This document shows, in pieces, positions 41,351 to 50,165 of a stretch of 64,000 nt of DNA. The stretch spans positions 194,979 to 258,978 of the forward strand of contig CAWDUJ010000010.1 of assembly GCA_963805455.1 (NCBI GenBank), given 5' to 3'. The stretch comes from VRUE01 sp963805455. Its GTDB lineage: Bacteria; Actinomycetota; Thermoleophilia; Solirubrobacterales; 70-9. A program made the translations under genes and the position numbers. Numbering within the stretch: the first letter of the stretch is position 1; each line of letters begins with the position of its first letter. A model generated the notes under the pieces. The model did no database searches, was not told the origin of the DNA, and was given only the letters and a program-made list of their open reading frames with translations.

Positions 41351-42664
41351 GTGGGCCGCTTCGCCGGACTCGACCTCGGAACCTCGAACATCAAGGCCGT
41401 GGTACTGGGCGAGGACGGCGGCCCCCTTGGCCGCGCTGAGCAGCCAACGCCCTGGATGGGGACCGAGCTCGACCCTGGGCGGCTGCGGGCGACGGCGCTG
41501 GGCACGCTGCGGCGGGCGCTCGGCGACGTCGAGGAGGCGATCGCCGCACTCGGGGTCACTGGCTTCGCCGAGTCGGGCGTCTCGATCGACGCCGCCGGCG
41601 AGCCCTGCGCGCCGATCGTCGCCTGGCACGACTCGAGGGGCGCCCGCGCCGAAGCCGAACTGCTGGACCAGTTCGGCGCGGAGGGCTTCGCGGCGGCGAG
41701 CGGGCAGCGCGTCGACCGGCGCCTGACCGTCCTCAAGCAGCGCGAAATGCACCGCGACGGCTTCGACGCGCAGCGGCGTTGGATGGCGGTGCCGGAGTGG
41801 ATGGTGCAGGCGCTCGGCGGTGCGCCGGGGCCGGAGCTCTCGCTCTGGTCGCGGACCGGCTTCCTCCGCATCGGCGAGCCCGCGATCTTCGCTGAGGCGG
41901 CCGACTGGGCCGGCTTGCCGTGGCGCGAGCAGCCCGAACCGGTGCCCGCCGGCGAGCCGGCGGGCACCGCGAGCGGCGGCAGCGGCGAAGAGTGGCTCAG
42001 CGGCGCGGTGCTCACCGTCGCCGGGCACGACCACCTCTGCGCCGCGCTCGGCGCCGACGCGGTCGGCGACGAGGTCATTTTCGACTCCTGGGGCAACGGC
42101 GAGGCGCTGCTGCGCAGCGCCGAGGAGCCGCCGGCGCCGGCCGAGATCGTCGCCGGCTTCAACACCAGCTGGCACGTGCTCGCGGGTCGGCGGACCGCGG
42201 TGCGCGGCACCCGCAGCGGCCTGCTGCTGAAGCACGTGCTCGCCCAGCTTGGGCGCAAGGATTCCTCTCCCGAGTTCGACGAGCGGGCGCTACAGGTCGT
42301 CCTCGACCGCCGCCGAGAGATCCGATTCGAGGAGAGCGGGACCATCCTCGCGCGGCCGCCCGGCCTCGACGAGGCGGCGGTCTGGCGGGCAGCGATCGAG
42401 CTTGCCTTCAGCCGTGTCCGCGATGCGATCGCCGGGCTCGAGCGTCTCGGTGGCCCGGTCTCGCGCGTTGTCGGCTCGGGCGGCTGGTTGCACAGCCCAG
42501 CGATGCTGCAAATGAAGGAACAGGCGGTCGGCGGATTCGAGCGAAGCGAGGTCGAGGAGCCAGGCGCGCTCGGCGCGGCGTTGCTGGCGGGATGCGCCGC
42601 GAGAGCTTGGACGCTGGAGGAGGGGATCGCAATTACCAGGGCTACGAGGGGAATGACGAGTTGA
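41351..42664 (+). CDS. FGGY-family carbohydrate kinase
   Basis: 437 residues from GTG 41351, 9 bp after the aldolase stop. N-terminal phosphate motif FAGLDLGTSNIKAVVLGEDG, substrate region GFAESGVSIDAAGEPCAPIV then AWHDSRG, and C-terminal ATP motif VVGSGGWLHSPAMLQMK. FGGY kinases phosphorylate pentoses, hexoses or glycerol. A Gly/Ser-rich insertion (PAGEPAGTASGGSGEE) lies mid-protein. Its stop TGA overlaps a TTG start of a broken dehydrogenase gene (TTGA). Confidence 0.87.
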   Translation: MGRFAGLDLGTSNIKAVVLGEDGGPLGRAEQPTPWMGTELDPGRLRATALGTLRRALGDVEEAIAALGVTGFAESGVSIDAAGEPCAPIVAWHDSRGARAEAELLDQFGAEGFAAASGQRVDRRLTVLKQREMHRDGFDAQRRWMAVPEWMVQALGGAPGPELSLWSRTGFLRIGEPAIFAEAADWAGLPWREQPEPVPAGEPAGTASGGSGEEWLSGAVLTVAGHDHLCAALGADAVGDEVIFDSWGNGEALLRSAEEPPAPAEIVAGFNTSWHVLAGRRTAVRGTRSGLLLKHVLAQLGRKDSSPEFDERALQVVLDRRREIRFEESGTILARPPGLDEAAVWRAAIELAFSRVRDAIAGLERLGGPVSRVVGSGGWLHSPAMLQMKEQAVGGFERSEVEEPGALGAALLAGCAARAWTLEEGIAITRATRGMTS

Positions 42665-42819
42665 GGGCGGTGGTCATCGCCACGCCGGACGAGGTCGAGG
42701 TGGCGCAGGTCCAGGACCCGTTCGGCCGCCGACGAGGCGATCGTGCGGGTCGAAGGCTGCGGCATCTGCGGCGCCGACCGCCACGCGGCTGCCCGAGCCC
42801 CACTTGGCGCCTGCCGCGC
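42661..42819 (+). pseudogene. Zinc-dependent alcohol dehydrogenase (MDR), N-terminal remnant
   Basis: From TTG 42661 the frame reads LRAVVIATPDEVEVAQVQDP; after a frame change it continues ADEAIVRVEGCGICGADRHA, the start of zinc-type medium-chain dehydrogenases including the catalytic-zinc Cys. Everything beyond is missing and the TetR gene begins on the other strand. The TTGA overlap with the kinase gene suggests it was once the next gene of the sugar operon. Confidence 0.72.
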
Positions 42820-43506
42820 CTACCCGGGCGGCGACGAACGCGCGCGCTTCGGCTTGGATCCATTCGCCTTCGCCGGCGCGTCGTGGAGTCCGAGCGCGTT
42901 CGTCCACAGCAGGTTGAGGGTCGTGACGAGCTTCTCGAAAGGGATCTTCTCGCCGAGCACATAGACGATGAACGCCATCCGACCCACCATGGCGCTGAGC
43001 GCATGTGCGGCCACGTGGGCATCGATCGCGCCGTCGACCCTGCCTTCCTTCTGGAGGCGGCGGATCAACTTGGCGTTGCGATCAGCGAACGCGCGGGCCC
43101 GCATCCGCCGCAACTCCCTGAAGTCGCCATCGATCTGCGCGACCTGCTCGAACAGTGCCATGAGACGGGCGTTCCGTTTGTAGGAGTGGATGTACTCACG
43201 ATTCGACGCGTCGATGAGTGCGACGACGTCCTCGCCGCCCATTCGTTCCTGGACGTGGGGATGAAGCATGTCCTCCTGCACCGCCTCGACCACCGCGGAG
43301 AAGACTTCCTCCTTGTCGTCGAAATAGGTATAGAAGGATCCCGACGAGACTCCCGCCTCCTTCGTTATGTCGCTGATCCTGGCGTCGAGATACCCGTCCC
43401 TTTCGAAGACCCGCCGGGCGGCAGCCACGAGGGAGGCGCGGGTGCGCTCACCCCGATGGCTGCTCGGTGGCGGCCTTCGGATGCCTACCATCTTCCGATC
43501 TGACAT
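42820..43506 (-). CDS. TetR-family transcriptional regulator
   Basis: 228 residues from ATG 43506. The TetR N-terminal helix-turn-helix is clear: RASLVAAARRVFERDGYLDA, ISDITKEAGVSSGSFYTYFD (recognition helix SSGSFYTYF). The C-terminal ligand domain is helical, ending in a basic tail (NGSKPKRARSSPPG). It lies 73 bp downstream of the ABC importer genes on the same strand and is a candidate regulator of the island promoters that share the TGACGTCAAGTCC operator, though this link is inferred. Confidence 0.9.
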   Translation of the reverse strand: MSDRKMVGIRRPPPSSHRGERTRASLVAAARRVFERDGYLDARISDITKEAGVSSGSFYTYFDDKEEVFSAVVEAVQEDMLHPHVQERMGGEDVVALIDASNREYIHSYKRNARLMALFEQVAQIDGDFRELRRMRARAFADRNAKLIRRLQKEGRVDGAIDAHVAAHALSAMVGRMAFIVYVLGEKIPFEKLVTTLNLLWTNALGLHDAPAKANGSKPKRARSSPPG

Positions 43507-43579
43507 CTCCCCATCCCTTCCAAAGATTGCTCTACGGCATTAAACCGAGGTAGACGGATCCTAGGCCGCCCTCCGCCAC

Positions 43580-44419
43580 TCATCCGGGTACCCCGTCCGG
43601 CTCCCTGGTCGACTCGGGGACCGCAATATCCAGCGGGGGCAGACCGGTGGTCGCGTCCAGCAGCTCCTTCGTGAAGTCGTTCTCCGGATTCGTCAGGACG
43701 TCCGCGACCGTCCCCTCCTCTACGATCTCCCCGTCATACATGACGGCGACCCGATCGCATAGCTGCTTGACGACCGCAAGGTCATGGGAGATGAAGAGCA
43801 TCGTCAGGCCCAGCTCCCGTTGGAGGCGTTTCAGGAGGATCAGTATCGAGGCCTGGATGGAGACGTCGAGGGCCGATACCGGCTCGTCGGCGACAAGCAG
43901 CTTGGGCTCGACGGCGAGGGCGCGGGCGATGCCGATCCGCTGACGCTGACCCCCCGAGAAGGCGCGCGGCCGCTTTTCCATAGCATCCTCAGGCAGGCCG
44001 ACCATCTCGAGCAACTCGATCGTGCGGGCCCGGGCCGAGGCCTTGTCCGCCGCCAGGCCATTGACCCGCAGCAGCTCGCCGATCGTCGCCCCGACGGTCA
44101 GCCGCGGGTTCAGCGACCCGTAGGGGTCCTGGAAGACCATCTGGATCGCACGACGCTGGGCAGGGTCCTTGTCCGGTCGCAGGGGCGCGCCGTCGAATGT
44201 GACCGTCCCCTCAGTCGGGCGCTGCAGGCCGACCACGCAGCGGGCGGCTGTCGACTTGCCCGCGCCCGACTCGCCGACCAGGGCGAAGGCTTCGCCGGGC
44301 TGCACCTGGAAGTCGATGCCGCGGAGGGCTTCGAACGACTCCCTGCGGCGGAGGAACACATCGCGGCCGCCGCCGAAGCAGACCCGTAACCCGCGAGCCT
44401 CGAGCAACGGCTCAGCCAT
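43580..44419 (-). CDS. Peptide/nickel-type ABC transporter ATPase (DppF/OppF-like)
   Basis: 279 residues. Walker A GESGAGKST, Q-loop MVFQDPYGSLNPRLTV, signature FSGGQRQRIGIARALAVEPK, Walker B LLVADEPVSALD and switch FISHDLAVVKQLCDR are intact. The short C-terminus lacks the cysteine cluster usual in OppF-type ends. It overlaps the preceding ATPase gene by 8 nt. A 160-bp part of this gene is duplicated at 38966-39130. Confidence 0.93.
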   Translation of the reverse strand: MAEPLLEARGLRVCFGGGRDVFLRRRESFEALRGIDFQVQPGEAFALVGESGAGKSTAARCVVGLQRPTEGTVTFDGAPLRPDKDPAQRRAIQMVFQDPYGSLNPRLTVGATIGELLRVNGLAADKASARARTIELLEMVGLPEDAMEKRPRAFSGGQRQRIGIARALAVEPKLLVADEPVSALDVSIQASILILLKRLQRELGLTMLFISHDLAVVKQLCDRVAVMYDGEIVEEGTVADVLTNPENDFTKELLDATTGLPPLDIAVPESTREPDGVPG

Positions 44420-45440
44420 CGCCCGCCGCAGCTTTCTGGGACAGCAGCTCGTGGCGGCGACAGGCCGTTTTTCGGCCGGCGCCGATCTCCACCAGGGAGA
44501 CGGGTCTCAGGCATTCCGGATGGGCGAATTCACAGCGGGGTGCAAACGGGCAGCCTTCGGGCAGTCCGCCCACCGGGGGGGGCGACCCAGGGATAGCCCG
44601 CAGTTTCTCGATCGTCGAGTCCCGGGTCGGTACCGTCTGCAGGAGCGCCAACGTGTACGGGTGCCGCGGGCGACGGAGGACCTCTTCGGCGGGCCCTTCC
44701 TCGACCATCCGCCCCGCGTACATCACGACTATCCGGTCGCACACCCGGCCGGCGACACCGAGGTCGTGGGTGACGAGGACGATGCCGATGTTCAGTTCGC
44801 CGGCGAGACCGACGATCAAGTCAAGGACCTTCATCGTCACCGTGGCGTCGAGCGCGGAGGTCGGCTCGTCACAGAGGAGCAAGGATGGTTCGCCGGCGAC
44901 GGCGATGGCGATCACGACCCTCTGCCGCATCCCGCCGGAGAGTTCGTGCGGGAACAGCCGGTAGCGTCGCTCGGCTTCGGTGAAGCCCATCTTCCGCAGC
45001 AATTCGATCGCGCGCGCCTTGGCCTCGGCACGGGAGAGGTCGCAATGGGTGCGAGCTGCCTCGGCAATCTGCGGGCCGATCCGCATCGTCGGATTGAGCG
45101 CCGTCATGGGCTCCTGGAAGACCATCCCGACGACCCCGCCGCGCAAGCGTCGCATCTGCCGATCGTCGGCATCGGCGACATCCACCCCGGCGACCTCGAT
45201 GGCACCACCGCTGACCGACACCCCGGTCGGCAGGAGGCCGGCGATCGCCCTCAGGGTCAGGGACTTTCCCGAGCCGGACTCGCCGACCACCCCGACGACC
45301 TCGCCGCGGCGGGCATGGAGGCTCGCGCCGGTGATCGGCTCGAGAGCGTCCTCGCCTCCGCCGATGGCGAGGCGAAGATCGCGGACTTCGAGCAGATCGC
45401 CCGGCGACTCTGCGGTCTGTTGCACGGCCGGCTCCGTCAC
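44412..45440 (-). CDS. Peptide/nickel-type ABC transporter ATPase (DppD/OppD-like)
   Basis: 342 residues from GTG 45440, overlapping the permease stop as GTGA. Walker A GESGSGKSLTLRAI, Q-loop GMVFQEPMTALNPTM, signature LSGGMRQRVVIAIA, Walker B LLLCDEPTSALD, switch LVTHDLGV. The oligopeptide C-terminal domain with its Cys cluster is present (GCPFAPRCEFAHPECL). It powers import together with the DppF-like subunit. Confidence 0.94.
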   Translation of the reverse strand: MTEPAVQQTAESPGDLLEVRDLRLAIGGGEDALEPITGASLHARRGEVVGVVGESGSGKSLTLRAIAGLLPTGVSVSGGAIEVAGVDVADADDRQMRRLRGGVVGMVFQEPMTALNPTMRIGPQIAEAARTHCDLSRAEAKARAIELLRKMGFTEAERRYRLFPHELSGGMRQRVVIAIAVAGEPSLLLCDEPTSALDATVTMKVLDLIVGLAGELNIGIVLVTHDLGVAGRVCDRIVVMYAGRMVEEGPAEEVLRRPRHPYTLALLQTVPTRDSTIEKLRAIPGSPPPVGGLPEGCPFAPRCEFAHPECLRPVSLVEIGAGRKTACRRHELLSQKAAAGDG

Positions 45441-46366
45441 CGCGCGTCCAGCTTCCGCGCCAACCCGTCGGCGATCAAAGCAAAGCTGAAGCCGATGAGG
45501 ATGATTGCGAGACCGGGGATGACCGCCAGCCACCACTGGTTGTTGAAGAACGGCTGGGCTTCCGCGATCATCGTCCCCCAATCCGGCGCGGGGGGCGGGA
45601 TGCCCAGTCCGAGGTAGCCGAGGGTCGTGACGAAGAGGATGATCAGGACCGCATCCGACATCGCATAGACGATCGACTGAGTGATCATGTTGGGAAGGAT
45701 GTGGCGGGTGAGCACGCGCCAGGTCGGGACGCCCCCCACCTGAGCCGCCAGCGCATACTCCATCGATGCCTCACGACGGGTCGACGTCCGCCCCAATCGG
45801 GCGTAGACGACCCAGTCGACCGCCGTCACCGCAACGATGATCGTGGCCACACCCGGCCCAAGGACGAAGACCAGGGCGATCAACAGGACGAGGATCGGGA
45901 AGGCGAAGACTACATCGGTGACCCCGATCAGGAGAGAGTCCGGCCAGCCGCCGCGATAGCCGACCAGGACACCGAGCACGGTGCCTATCAAGAATGGGCC
46001 GAGGAGCGCGCCAAGCGCGATGAAGATGTCGTTCCGGTCCCCGTAGATCAGCCGCGAGAGCGTGTCGCGTCCGAGTTGGTCAGTGCCCAGAAGGTGACCC
46101 GCCGTACCCGGAGGAGCGAGCGTCTGAGTCAGATCCTGTTTGACCGGGTCATGAGGGGAGATCACCGGCGCGAACACCCCGACGAGGATCAGGAAGCCGA
46201 GGATGCAGAGACCGAACATGAGCTCGCCGTTGCCGCTGAAACGACCGCCTAGCCTTGATCCCAGGGGTCGGCTGAACTCGGCAGGCCGCAGCGGTGAACG
46301 GAACTCGGCCTCGACCTGCGAGGTGGAAGGCGGGCCCTGGATCTCCTCGGAAAGTGAATCGGTCAC
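45437..46366 (-). CDS. ABC transporter permease (DppC-like)
   Basis: 309 residues with about six transmembrane helices. The first is LMFGLCILGFLILVGVFAPV, followed by the OppC-type loop (ISPHDPVKQDLTQTLAPPGT, GTDQLGRDTLSRLIYGDRND). The coupling EAA-like region is EYALAAQVGGVPTWRVLTRH ILPN. Its ATG start overlaps the stop of the DppB-like gene (ATGA). Confidence 0.94.
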   Translation of the reverse strand: MTDSLSEEIQGPPSTSQVEAEFRSPLRPAEFSRPLGSRLGGRFSGNGELMFGLCILGFLILVGVFAPVISPHDPVKQDLTQTLAPPGTAGHLLGTDQLGRDTLSRLIYGDRNDIFIALGALLGPFLIGTVLGVLVGYRGGWPDSLLIGVTDVVFAFPILVLLIALVFVLGPGVATIIVAVTAVDWVVYARLGRTSTRREASMEYALAAQVGGVPTWRVLTRHILPNMITQSIVYAMSDAVLIILFVTTLGYLGLGIPPPAPDWGTMIAEAQPFFNNQWWLAVIPGLAIILIGFSFALIADGLARKLDAR

Positions 46367-47304
46367 CTGGCCTCCACCCGCGGATCGAGCAGGGCCTGAA
46401 TGAGATCACCCATGATGTTGACTGTCACCACGACCAGGGCAAGGATGAGCGTGACCGCCTGGACCACCGGAAAGTCGCGATTGCTGATCGCTTGCAGCAT
46501 CAACGCACCGACGCCGCCAAGGCTGAAGACCTGTTCGATCACGAGCGTGCCACCGACGAGGAAGCTGATGTTTACGGCAAGGACCGTGACGGTCGGTGCC
46601 AGGGCATTGCGGAGGACGTGGCGTATCCGGATCCGACGCTCGCTGAGCCCCTTGGCCCGTGCCGTGGTGACGAAGTCGGACTCCGAGACCTTGAGAATCT
46701 CCGCCCTCAGGCTGCGGACGACCAGCGGGATGATCCCGGCCGCGATAGTCAAGCTCGGCAAGAACAAGGATTCGAGGTGCCCGGTGAATCCGGTGCCGAA
46801 CCCCGCGGAGGGAAACAGACCGGCATCGATCGCGACGTACTGGATCAGCACCAGGCCCAGCCAGAAGCTCGGCACGCCGAGCGAGATCACGGAGAGGACG
46901 CGAATCGACTGATCGCGCCACGCGCCCGGCTTCGAGGTGGCGAAGAGCGCGGCCGCCATCGAGATCGCGACGGTCAGCACGGTCGCATAGCACAGTAGCC
47001 ACAAGGTCACCGGCATCCGCTCCATCACCAACGCCCCGGCCGACTGCCCGTATCGCAGTGAGGTACCGAGATCGCCGGTCAGCAACCTTTCCATGAACAG
47101 GAAGTATTGAGCTGGCAGGGACTTGTCGAGACCCCAAAGGTGATGGAGGTTTTCGATGCTCTGCGGGGTCGCACGGATGCCCAGTGCGGTCTTCGCCGGG
47201 TCCCCAGGGACCAAGTGGATCAGGAAGAAGACGATTATTGTCACCCCGATCACAACCGGTATCGCCTGAAGGAGACGCCGGACGAAGAACCGCACGTAGG
47301 CCAT
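46363..47304 (-). CDS. ABC transporter permease (DppB-like)
   Basis: 313 residues, about six helices. N-terminus FFVRRLLQAIPVVIGVTIIV and the loop IHLVPGDPAKTALGIRATPQ are the DppB/OppB hallmark. The coupling segment DFVTTARAKGLSERRIRIRH and the end VVTVNIMGDLIQALLDPRV are typical. It lies 3 bp after the binding-protein gene. Confidence 0.94.
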   Translation of the reverse strand: MAYVRFFVRRLLQAIPVVIGVTIIVFFLIHLVPGDPAKTALGIRATPQSIENLHHLWGLDKSLPAQYFLFMERLLTGDLGTSLRYGQSAGALVMERMPVTLWLLCYATVLTVAISMAAALFATSKPGAWRDQSIRVLSVISLGVPSFWLGLVLIQYVAIDAGLFPSAGFGTGFTGHLESLFLPSLTIAAGIIPLVVRSLRAEILKVSESDFVTTARAKGLSERRIRIRHVLRNALAPTVTVLAVNISFLVGGTLVIEQVFSLGGVGALMLQAISNRDFPVVQAVTLILALVVVTVNIMGDLIQALLDPRVEAR

Positions 47305-47307
47305 GGT

Positions 47308-48891
47308 CTATTCCATGAATCCCGCTTCGCCGAACCAGGCCACGCCGCCCCTACTGACATAGAAGCCGGTCAGGTTGCTGCTCTGAGCCCAGGCGTAAGG
47401 GGCCGCCGCGACAACGATCACGTTCTGTTCTTCGGCGACGATATCCTGCATATGCCAGTAATCTTCTTCGCGCTTTTTATCGTTCACCTCCTGTACCGCT
47501 TTCGGAAGTAGTTTCTCCATCTGGGTGGTGTCGGCACCAGTCCAGTTTCCTTCGTACGCGTTGTAGAACGAGAACAATTCAGCAGCCTCTCCCGAGGGCT
47601 CGTAGTTGTACACCGCGAAGGCGTCGTATTCGCCTGCGATCGCTTTCGTCACCGAAGTGTTGCTATCCGTCTTTTCGATGTTCACCGTGAAGCCAACTTC
47701 TTCGAGGTTTTGCTGGACGACCTGGGAAGCGGTCACCCAGAACGGGTTTTCCTTGGCGAACATCAGCGTGGTCTTCGGTTCCGCGCCTTCCTTGACCGCT
47801 TCGGCTACCAGTTCTTTCGCCTTTTCGATATTCTGTTCAGGCGCTTCGATATTTGGGTTGTACCCATAGATCGGCGGCGACACATAGGCGCCGACCGGTT
47901 CGCCGTGGCCGCTCAACGCTGCCTGGACGATGCCTTCGCGGTCCAAGGCGATGTTGAAGGCTTCGCGGATCTTCTTGTTCTGGAACAGCGGCTTGCGCAC
48001 ATTCAGCATGATCTGGAAGCTGATCCCGAGCGGCGTATCCACGACTTCCGTCTCGGGGGCGTTTTCGATCGATTCGAGCTGCTCCCACGGCGGTTGGTAG
48101 ATCAGATCGAGCTCGCCGCCGCGCAGCTGCGAGGCGCGGCTATTCGGATCTTCGACCGTGTGGAAGACGATTTTGCTGAGGTAGGGTCGATCCGGGATCC
48201 AGTAGTGAGGATTCTTCGCCAGTGTCATCGATTCGCCCTTTTTCCAGGAGACGAATTCGAACGGTCCGGTCCCAATCGGATGTTCACCGAATTCGGCTTC
48301 TGACTCGCCACCGAAGTTCTTCGGCATGATCCCGAAGGACCACTGGCTCAGGTTCAGCGGCGTTTCCGGCGCCGGGACTTTGTTCTTGATCACGACAGTC
48401 GAACCGTTTGGTGCTTCGATCGCCGTCACGTTTTCCAGCAGCGCTCCGTAGACTTCACTCTTCTTTACCGATTCGAGGGAGAAGACGACGTCGGCCGAAG
48501 TCATCGGTTTACCGTCGGAGAACTTGACGTTCTTCTTCAGGTGAAGCGTCCAGACTTTTTCGTTTTCTGCGGTTTCGAATTGTTCGACGAGCCACGGCAC
48601 GGTCTTGCCTTCGGAGTTTTCTTTGAAGAGCGACTCGTTGATGGCCGAGATCACGTTCACGTCGGCCGGGACATAGGCCAGCAACGGGTTGAGGGTGATG
48701 TTTTCTTCCGCGTTGGTGACGTTGATGGTGCCGCCCTGCTTGGGCGTCCCTGCCGATTCGCCACCGCCGCCACTACCACCTGAGGTGGAGGACGAAGATG
48801 AGCCGCTGCCACAACCTGCGACGACCACGACCAGCACGGCGAATATCGCCAACGCGAAAATCCGCAACTTCCTTCTATCGCTTGAACGCAT
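47308..48891 (-). CDS. ABC transporter substrate-binding lipoprotein (SBP family 5)
   Basis: 527 residues from ATG 48891 with SD AAGGGAGAG just upstream (a TTG at 48912 is less likely). Lipobox VVVVAGCGSGSSS gives a membrane-anchored lipoprotein, then a Ser/Gly linker. The SBP_bac_5 fold shows NITLNPLLAYVPADVNVISA, VWTLHLKKNVKFSDGKPMTS, IGTGPFEFVSWKKGESM and REAFNIALDREGIV. It captures a peptide-like or other small solute. A palindromic operator lies 107 bp upstream. Glu codons here are largely GAA, unlike neighbouring genes, a common feature of exported proteins in this window. Confidence 0.93.
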   Translation of the reverse strand: MRSSDRRKLRIFALAIFAVLVVVVAGCGSGSSSSSTSGGSGGGGESAGTPKQGGTINVTNAEENITLNPLLAYVPADVNVISAINESLFKENSEGKTVPWLVEQFETAENEKVWTLHLKKNVKFSDGKPMTSADVVFSLESVKKSEVYGALLENVTAIEAPNGSTVVIKNKVPAPETPLNLSQWSFGIMPKNFGGESEAEFGEHPIGTGPFEFVSWKKGESMTLAKNPHYWIPDRPYLSKIVFHTVEDPNSRASQLRGGELDLIYQPPWEQLESIENAPETEVVDTPLGISFQIMLNVRKPLFQNKKIREAFNIALDREGIVQAALSGHGEPVGAYVSPPIYGYNPNIEAPEQNIEKAKELVAEAVKEGAEPKTTLMFAKENPFWVTASQVVQQNLEEVGFTVNIEKTDSNTSVTKAIAGEYDAFAVYNYEPSGEAAELFSFYNAYEGNWTGADTTQMEKLLPKAVQEVNDKKREEDYWHMQDIVAEEQNVIVVAAAPYAWAQSSNLTGFYVSRGGVAWFGEAGFME

Positions 48892-48997
48892 TTCTCTCCC
48901 TTGGGTCCCCAAACTTATTCCGAGTTCAACACAATGAATCGATGGCTACTCACGCGGTAACGGGTACCTGCGATGGAATCACCCTATGCGTTACTGA

Positions 48998-49011
48998 ACT
49001 TGACGTCAAGT
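48998..49011. promoter_or_regulatory. Operator site 1: perfect 14-bp palindrome upstream of the importer operon
   Basis: ACTTGACGTCAAGT is a perfect palindrome within TGAACTTGACGTCAAGTCCA. Close matches lie at 51905-51918 and 55038-55051, upstream of two other island operons. Likely binding site of a dimeric repressor such as the TetR protein at 42820. Confidence 0.65.
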
Positions 49012-49093
49012 CCATTTCGCGGAAGCGGGTCTGAAGCCGGTCGCTCAACTCGCTCGCCTTCTCGAGCGTCACCTTGAACCCAACTTGTCTGCC

Positions 49094-50053
49094 CTAACGG
49101 ATCGCAATCGGGTTGACCGGCCCACCGACACCCCCATGGATAGGCAATGGCGCCGCCGCCAGGAGAAAGTCGTACCGGTGGTCCACGGCGCAGGCCGCGG
49201 CGAGCGTGTCGAGCTCGAAGATCTCCCCGAGGATCATCCCCATGTAGACCAGGCTAACCTCGTGTAGCGGGAGGCGCGGCGGGCCGATGGCGAGGTTCTC
49301 AACCGCCCAGTTGTCGCAGGCGACGGCGCTGACACCAAGTTCGTGGAGCAGGGGCAGGCAGCTGAGGTCGATGCCGGGCTCGTCCGGGGTCAGCGGACCT
49401 GTCTGCGCGAAGGCTGACCAATCGCCCGCCGCCGAGACTCTCCCGAGATGGCCGGTCCGCACCAGGAGGGCATCTCCGGGCCGCAACTCCACCTCTTGGC
49501 TGTCGAGGACGTCCTGCAGCTGGTCGGCCGTGATCGGGTGGCTCACCGGCAGAGCTTCGACGCTCTGGTGGCGGGCGACGTCGGCCAGGACTCCGCGCGT
49601 AGCCATCCGCCTGGCGACACCGCGGATGTCGTTGCGGCGAGCACCCCTGCTGGTCACCTCGGCGGCGCTGACGCCGCCGTACATCTGGTCGCGATGGAAG
49701 ATGTGCGAGAGGGCATCCCAGTGTGTCGCGCCATGCACCGCCATCGCGATGACGTCGTCGGAGCCCGCCGTGACTTCTGGATCCGGTGACGTGTCGGCAC
49801 CCACCTCGGTCATGTAGTGCTGCAGGTTGATTCGTCCCGAGCCGGCCGGTTGGGGCTTGTCGGGGCGCAACTCGAAGCCGAGTGAGAAGGCGGTGCCCTC
49901 ACGAACCGCAGCGGCCCCCTCGAGCCGCTTCGCGGGGGTGACCAGGTTGAGCGTGCCGAGCTCATCGTCACGCCCCCAGCGGTCCCAGTTGCACAACCGC
50001 TGGGCAAGCCGGTCGACGAGAGCGTCAAGGTCCTCGGCGCGCCCTGCCATCAA
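49094..50053 (-). CDS. Cyclase-family metal hydrolase (kynurenine-formamidase-like)
   Basis: 319 residues. The metal-binding motif is MAVHGATHWDALSHIFH, a variant of HGTHxDxPxH, with later RTGHLGRVS and DNWAVENL, characteristic of the cyclase (PF04199) family. Members hydrolyse formyl-kynurenine, isatin or cyclic amides. It follows the class II aldolase gene (copy 1) across a 115-bp gap containing an aminotransferase remnant. Substrate unknown. Confidence 0.85.
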   Translation of the reverse strand: MMAGRAEDLDALVDRLAQRLCNWDRWGRDDELGTLNLVTPAKRLEGAAAVREGTAFSLGFELRPDKPQPAGSGRINLQHYMTEVGADTSPDPEVTAGSDDVIAMAVHGATHWDALSHIFHRDQMYGGVSAAEVTSRGARRNDIRGVARRMATRGVLADVARHQSVEALPVSHPITADQLQDVLDSQEVELRPGDALLVRTGHLGRVSAAGDWSAFAQTGPLTPDEPGIDLSCLPLLHELGVSAVACDNWAVENLAIGPPRLPLHEVSLVYMGMILGEIFELDTLAAACAVDHRYDFLLAAAPLPIHGGVGGPVNPIAIR

Positions 50054-50069
50054 GTCCTGCCGGTCTCAG

Positions 50070-50165
50070 GCCAGCCGGTTACAGGGCCCAGGTCGACGAT
50101 GTCGTAGTCCACCTCGGTCGTCCTCGGGACGGTCCTGGGCCTTCCAGTAGACCTTCCGCGGCTCC
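50070..50165 (-). pseudogene. C-terminal remnant of a class IV aminotransferase gene
   Basis: The DNA matches the 3' end of the intact aminotransferase gene at about 50885-50980 with scattered changes and one missing base. The protein traces are RKVYWKAQDRPE and, one frame over, TTEVDYDIVDLGPVTG versus RKVFWEAQDRPEWTTEVDYD in the intact copy. It directly abuts the 679-bp duplicated block at 50166, so it is the scar of a tandem duplication followed by deletion. Confidence 0.75.

Noticed and set aside
49063..49082. Possible fourth operator near ACCTTGAACCCAACTTG
   Set aside because: It does not preserve the TGACGTCAAG core and lies at the 3' end of the cyclase gene, so it was not listed.
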